Part shown: piece after piece, positions 57,601-64,000 of the stretch
Layout: the number at the start of each line of letters is the position of its first letter
Numbering within the stretch: position 1 is the first letter of the stretch
NCBI RefSeq assembly: GCF_029962835.1
Contig: NC_080588.1
Coordinates: 46,855,001 to 46,919,000 of the forward strand
DNA: 64,000 nt
From: Magnolia sinica
Lineage: Eukaryota > Streptophyta > Magnoliopsida > Magnoliales > Magnoliaceae
Reading direction: 5' to 3'
Program-made: the position numbers and the translations under genes
The notes under the pieces: generated by a model
What the model was told of the DNA's origin: nothing
The model's database searches: none
The model's input: the letters and a program-made list of their open reading frames with translations, nothing else

Positions 57601-60600
57601 GCCAACTCTAAATCATGCGTGGGGTAGTTCAGCTCATGGACCTTGAGCTGACGAGATGCGAAGGCCACTGGTCTCCCGTGTTGCATCAGGACAACACCCA
57701 AACCAATATGCGAGGCATCGGTAAATACAATAAAACCATCACTCCCAAAGGGAAGAGTGAGGACAGGAGCGGACGTGAGGCGGTCCTTCAACTCCATAAA
57801 TGCTACCTCGCAGGCGTCGCTCTAAATAAACTTCGCGCCCTTCCGAGTCAACCTGGTCAGCGAAGCTGCAGTATGAGAGAAGCCCTCAATAAAACGCTGG
57901 TAGTAGCCCGCCAAACCAAGAAAACTGCAGATCTCGGACGCATTTGTGGGCTCACCCCACTGACGCACTACCTCAACTTTTGAGGGGTCCACTGCGACAC
58001 CCTCCCTCGTCACCACGTGACCGAGGAACTTCACCTCCTCCTGCCAAAACTCGCACTTCTCCAGCTTCTCATATAACTGGTGTGTGCGGAGGGTCTGCAA
58101 CGTAACCTCCAAATGCTGCTCGTGCTCCTCACGGGTCCTTGAATAGATCAGAATGTCGTCGATAAAGACTATAACAAACTGATCGAGATACGGACGAAAG
58201 ACCTCGTTCATCAACTGCATGAAGACCGCGGGTGCATTGGTCAGTCCGAAGGACATGACCTGGAACTCAAAATGGCCGTAACGCGTCCTGAATGCTATCT
58301 TCGGAATGTCCTCCTCTCGGACTCGAATCTGATGATAATCAGAACACAAGTCGATCTTCGAAAAGAACTGTGCACCCTGCAGCTGATTAAACAAATCATC
58401 AATCCTCGGGAGCGGGTACTTGTTCTTGATTGTGACCTTGTTGAGCTTGCGGTAATCTACGCAGAGCCTCAATGAGCGATCCGTCTTCTTCACGAAGAGT
58501 ACCGACGCTCCCCACGGTGAACTGCTCGGTCGGATAAAGCCCAACTCGTGCAACTCGTCCAACTGCTTCTCCAGTTCCCGCAACTCCAATGGTGCCATAC
58601 GATACGGGGCCTTCGAAATAGGCATGGTATTGGGCACGAGATCAATCGAAAACTCGGTGAGTCGGCGAGGCGGTAATCTCGAAATCTCCTGGAACACATC
58701 GAGAAAATCACAAACCACAGGCAACTGGTTGATGCTCACCGCTATGGCTCCTCTATGGCACATGACATCAAACAAGACAATGGCTCTCCTCTGGGCTCAG
58801 TAATGAACTGTAACTGTGGCAAGCCAGGTATACAAAACGTGACTGTCCTCGCGGAACAATCCAATATGGTGTGGTACTCGACAAGCCAGTCCATGCCCAG
58901 GATGACGTCAAACTCGGACATCGGCAATGCAAACAGATCGGCATGCAAAAAGATATCCCAACACTGCAGTCTTTCCCAAGGGAGTCGATACTGACAAGCC
59001 CTCACGAGCAGACTCCAACGGTAAACCAGTCGATCGGTAAAAACTCTCGGCCACAAAAGAATGTGATGCACCAGAATCAAACAACACACGTGCAATGCAT
59101 GCAGATACTAAAAGTATACCCTCGACGACTCCCCGGATGACTGCGGGTCCTGCTGAACCACATAAAACCTTGCCTGAGCCGGCTGGGGAGGCTCCTGTCC
59201 CCTCTGAGCGTGCTGCTGCTGCTGTCGCTGAGGTGGTCGAAATTGTTGCCTCTGCTGCTGTGGTCTCGGAGGCTGGTGCTGATGCTACTGCTGAGGTTGC
59301 CTCGGTGGTGGGGGCTACTGTCGCTGTAGCTGTGGGGGTCTCTATTGCTGCTACGGTGGAGGCTGCTATGGACCTCTCTGCTGCTGCTGCTGCTGGGGGC
59401 GAGGACACTCCCACATACAATGCCCCGTCTCACGGCACATAAAACAAGAGCCGGCGAACTACCTCGGAGGTAGTGCTGGAGGTGCTACTAGCGCTCGGAA
59501 GGCTGGGCGACCTTTGCGCCTTTGCTGTGGTCGACCCTGCTAGGAATCACTGGAAGGAGCTTGCCTCTTCCGGTCTCTCCTCTGACCACGATCAGACTAA
59601 GAACCGGCCCACTCAGCCTTAAAAATCTGGGCCTTCCGTACCACCCCCTCGAACGTCGGGAACTCATGCCCAATGACACGGCCTCAAAGACTGTAACGCA
59701 AGCTGTCCTCAAATCAACGGGCTCTCCGCTCCTCATCATCCACCAAATACGGTGCAAATCTGGACAGTGCTACAAAGCGAGCGGCATACTGAGCCACCGT
59801 CATATCACCCTGCACCAAGGCCTCAAACTCCAACGCTCGCTGTCGTCGGATGTGATCAGGAAAATATAGTTGGTCAAACCGATCTACAAAATCCTCTCAA
59901 GTACACACAAAATCAGCGCCCACTGCTCGGGAGACTGACGTCCACCAGTGCTCAACCTCACCATGGAGGAGAAATATGGCTAATTGGACTAGCCGCTCAG
60001 TTGTGTATCCCATCGTCTCGAATATCTTCTCCACATCGGTGCGCCATCTCTCAGCTACCGTCGAGTCTCACTCACCCTAGAAACGCGGGGGATCAAGCCG
60101 TCGGAACTCTCGAAGGAGGCTCCTGTTCTGCCTGGGCCGGTAAAACAACAAGGTGTCTGCTCTGCCCCTGAAGTGCGGTCGTCACAGCCTGCAACATCTG
60201 CTACAACTGGGAGGCACTCACAGATACGGTCGGATTCACACCGGTCTCTAGTGGAGGAGCTGCATCCATAGGATGGGCAGTGGGAATCTCTAGTGGTGGA
60301 GCAGAGATCGTAGGTGATAGTGCGAGAGCCACAGGTGGTGGAGCTGGAGTATCCGGTGGTGGTGCGGGAGTCGATCGGGTCACTCTCCTGCACGGCATGT
60401 CCTACAGGAAAGAGCGAAGGCGCGTATCAACTTTGAAAACTCTCGAAGGCACGCTCATTAAGGGCCTATAACGGAAGATCGTTAAACTATCCGAACTTCG
60501 GGACTTAGTTATTCCAAACTCATAGCAGACATGTAATGTTGTTCTTGGTTATTCTCAAGTTATGCGCTGATACCAACTTCTGTCATGCCCCAAACTCGGA

Positions 60601-63103
60601 AACCGGGCTAACAAAATTTTCGATTGCCGAATCCGGCGCCGACAGCCTCCATAGAACTTCATTCTCGGCTCCCAACGCCCATTCGCCAGGTTCTGATCCT
60701 GAGATGCTACGAGGAGGATTTTCAACATCAATTTGATTCGTAATAAGCATAACCAAAGGCATAACTTACAAACAACAATAAAAAACTTCATCACATTTCC
60801 ACTATGATAAAAAACTTTAAAAGTACAATGAGCATAAAGGGAAATACAATGATTAAAAAGCTCCAAGATGATCTACAAAGCGCTCCTGCCTCAGCGCTGC
60901 TGTGTTCCAACGTCACCTGCACGCAACGGTCGTGCATAAGCTTATGGAAAGCTTAGAGGGAGGTGAAAGTGTGTGCACAAGGTAGTAATACAACTATGCA
61001 GTATTAGAGTAATGCGGAACATGCTGATGAATCACACTATCCAGTCCTGCGCGTATCGTGCGCTCATGTAGGGCAGCACCGCCTATCCGAGAGCCCATAA
61101 ACAATCTACCCGAGGGCATATGCTATGATCAGTCACTTTTCATATTAAGCATACATATGCTGCATATGGTCGTGAATCATGGAACTATACTAAGCATGTT
61201 ATATGGTAATGGATGCAGTTCATAACCAAGATGGGCTTACACGGCCTACACATTACATATACGGGCCTATCAATGAGCTCTAGGGAGAGTCATAATGTGG
61301 ACTTTTAACAAACACTATACTTGTAATGTGGACGTCAAACCAACATTATTCCCAAGGCATAGCCCGTCGTAAACATCATTACATAAACCATGTTGGGATC
61401 ACACATTGCAATGGACCCTAGGTACATCCCATTGGGCCTTCATTATATCAAATGGGCCGTATCACATGGGCCTTACATTCGTCAAATGGGCCGCATTAAT
61501 GGGCCTCACCAACGGGCCTTATGTACATTGCAATGAGCCATAACCCATTGGGCCTTAAAATACATCACAATGGACCTAATCACATGGGCCTTATGTATAT
61601 CAAATGGGCCGCACCAATTAGGCCCCATGCATATCCAATGGGCCACACCCAACAAGAGTGGTGGTGATGATTTCCACCATTAAAATTCCTAAGGCCCACC
61701 ATGAATATGTTTCCCATCAACCCCTTCCATAATTTACATAGTGATAGATGGAGTGGGGTCAATATCAACTTGATGGGAAACTGCTATGGACCCTTGGAAA
61801 TTTTGAACAGTGGGCGTCATTGACCACTACTTTGAATGGTGGGGTCCACTTGAATTTTAGATCTGGCCCATTCCTTAACTCCTGACATAAAATGAGCTCT
61901 CAAAATGGATGGACGGTTTTGGATGCAACACTTGCATCATGGTGGGGGGGGGGGGGGGGGTCCGCATGAGGGCCCACCACCCAATATATTATATATAATA
62001 TAATATATAATTTATATATAGTATATACAATATTATATATAATATAATATTATATATATACACACACACACGGCCACACACACGCACACGCACACACCCA
62101 CCTTCCCCTGGACGGTGGGGATAGAACACAAATCATGGTGGGCTCCACCGCTCGCCTGAACGGTGGGAGTAAAACACCTACATCACTGTGGGCTTCACGT
62201 GGGGCCCACCATAATGTTTACATACCATCCAATCCGTTGATAAGGTCCCATGGACTCAAATGAATAGGAAGAACAAATCTCAGCTGGATCCAAAACTTCT
62301 ATGGCCCAGAAAAGGGTTCCAAGGGCAGACGTTTAATCTCACTGTTTCCTATGATGTGGGCCACCTGAGCGCTGGATTAGCTGATTTTTGGAGTGGGCCC
62401 ACTTCAGGGAGTGGCCCACCCAATGAACGGTGTGGATTTCCAATACACATCATGGTGGGGCCCACGGCTGGGGCCATGGGTTTGCTGCCCGGTCTGTCCG
62501 TCTGCTGCTACGCAGGCAGCGCCTGGTACTGCTGATGTTATTTATTTTTATTTTTTTTCCTGTGGTTTTTCACAGGTGGGGTCCACATCCAGAAAATCGA
62601 ACCCAACCATTAGATTCCCTATCTCAAGACTAGCTATATGAGTCCAATATTGAGTATTTTTCGGTGTATAAAAATATCAAGGAAGATTTCAACGGTGAAA
62701 ACCACCATTTGCTATGGTATGGCCCGCCAGAACCTCGGATTGACTCTGTTTTTCGGTTCAACGCCTAAAATGAGGTTGAGAAGGGAATGGACGGCGTGGA
62801 TTGAATACATACATCAAGGTGGGGCCTATATGAGTGGTCCACCCCATAAGCTTGGAAACAAGCTAATATTTATTTCTTCCCTTTTTGTCCAGTGTCCAGG
62901 GATGCTGGACGGTCTGACCTTGCACATGCATTTGAAGTGGGCCCTACTTAGATGGGCCACCAAATGATATGGTGTGGGTACAACTCATTTAAAGTGGGCC
63001 CCTCTTATAAATGGCTTGGATAAAATACCTGCCTCATGGTGGGGTCCATCCTAATGGGCCACAAGAACATATTAACACAAGAAAAGGAAAAAAATGAAAA
63101 AGA

Positions 63104-63152
<49 letters not shown>

Positions 63153-64000
63153 ACACGCGTGATGGAGGGACCCCGACACTATGGGCCCTCCCTTGCAACC
63201 AATCATTCATCAAGTGGGTCCCATTACACATGGGCCCATTAAATCAAAATCCAATGGTGGAGATCCCTTCTCCACTAAAATAGACGGTCTAGATGACCCT
63301 AGGTATACAAGAAAAATAAACATCATAATGGGGTCTATGGAGAATGGCCCCATCATGGAATGATCATGATGATCAAAGTGGGCCATCGGCCATATCTTAG
63401 GGTCCCAAGTGAGATCCAAACCATTGGTCGGTTGGCCTCACTTGGCCCATCTTAAAAATATTGTAACTACTCTACCAAAGCACCCACCGCTTGATCTTCT
63501 TGCTCCCTTGGCTTCCTTAGCTCCTTAGCTTCGATTCCAACGGAGGAGATGGAGTTTGGATGGTTGAGATGGTAGATGAGTGGGTGGGAAGGTGGGCCAT
63601 ACTTGTTGCTCGGGAATGCTTGGAAAGGCTTGGACGTATGGTGTTTTCTCTCTTGCTTGGGAATGAGTTTGAAAATGAGAGAGAGAGAGACTTATAAAGG
63701 GAGAGAGTGATGGGTGATGAAGTGATGGATGTGGTAAGTGATGGGTGTGTAATAGATTTTTGACTTTTGGGATTTTTGGTGTAAGAAATGTATGGGCTTG
63801 TAAGAACTTTTTTGACTTTTATGGTTGCTTGGGAATGGGTGAAAGGTGATGTGTACTTGACATGATGGGATTGATGGGTTGATTGATTGATGTGACATAT
63901 CGTAGAGATTCTCTCATAATTCGCACGCGCGGCGTTTTTCTCGTATCGAACGCTGGCCCGCATCTCCTGGCCAGAGTATCGGATCAGCACGCGTGTCGTG

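Larger units (their letters stand above)
51466..64000 (-). mobile_element. Ty3/gypsy chromovirus (Tekay/Del-like) with long LTRs, broken; right LTR cut by window end
   Basis: A fossil on the minus strand. The 3' LTR is 51466-55688 (about 4.2 kb; element-strand ends TGTAAG and GTGACA). The 5' LTR starts at 60581 and runs past the window, lacking only about 185 bp here. The bases just left of the element, ATTAT (51461-51465), should be the target-site duplication. The primer-binding site (about 60561-60576, element strand TGGTATCAGCGCA) fits initiator tRNA-Met, and a purine-rich tract lies at about 55689-55705. Parts from 5' to 3': gag with a CX2CX4HX4C zinc knuckle (about 59.4-60.4 kb), protease-like region (58.8-59.2), reverse transcriptase with FIDD (57.8-58.8), RNase H (57.3-57.8), integrase with HHCC and DDE-type region (56.3-57.0) and a chromodomain-like end (about 55.8-55.95). 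Reading frames are interrupted roughly six to ten times. The LTRs differ by about 5% by eye and also in length, suggesting a moderately young but dead copy. Confidence 0.93.

Noticed and set aside
59095-59442. Plus-strand alanine/valine-rich frame
   Set aside because: It is the complement of the low-complexity gag region of the chromovirus.

Overview
The window looks like plant nuclear DNA from a large, repeat-rich angiosperm genome. It holds one intact host gene, an intronless CC-NB-ARC-LRR disease-resistance gene (20141-23737, +), set in transposon-derived sequence: chromodomain-bearing Ty3/gypsy elements with tRNA-Met-type primer sites, a Ty1/copia remnant, two plant LINE relics, a TRIM candidate and many fold-back MITEs. 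The MITEs share phrases such as GTGGGGCCCACCATGATG and AAAATGGATGGACGG. From memory these are common in magnoliid genomes (Lauraceae, Magnolia relatives), but I could not search, so the lineage is a weak inference. I see no tRNA, rRNA, CRISPR array or prokaryotic operon.

Layout. 1-7380: a modular repeat family in nested tandem copies (unit A 1-2390, a diverged copy 3415-4450, unit B 4617-7380), with further copies at 27316-27620 and 34660-35260. 7845-10480: a cluster of fold-back MITEs. 10486-11240: 3' end of a broken Ty1/copia element (- strand). 11241-17040: AT-rich non-coding sequence with LTR-like traces and a GC-rich island. 17045-18622: decayed LINE with an RNase H domain (+). 18960-19500: diverged CACATG-rich tandem repeat. 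19741-20140: promoter and leader of the resistance gene, built from pieces of the unit A/B repeat. 20141-23737: the resistance gene. 24418-26519: possible solo LTR. 26520-38800: mostly non-coding, with a second fold-back MITE cluster at 35640-38440. 38830-43436: a complete but non-autonomous Ty3/gypsy element with matching LTRs and a GTCAT target-site duplication. 43442-48054: no gene recognised. 48055-49003: TRIM candidate. 49080-51400: LINE relic (- strand). 51466 to the window end: a large broken chromovirus (- strand) with LTRs of about 4 kb, inserted next to or into the LINE.

How it fits together. The resistance gene is probably the only protein-coding host gene here. Its promoter and leader match modules of units A and B, which have no coding sequence behind them. 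Those units are therefore either fossils of lost neighbouring resistance genes or a repeat family that supplied this gene's promoter. The gene also carries a 144-bp in-frame duplication of two leucine-rich repeats, a sign of recent change in the presumed recognition surface. The rest of the window is layered transposon history.
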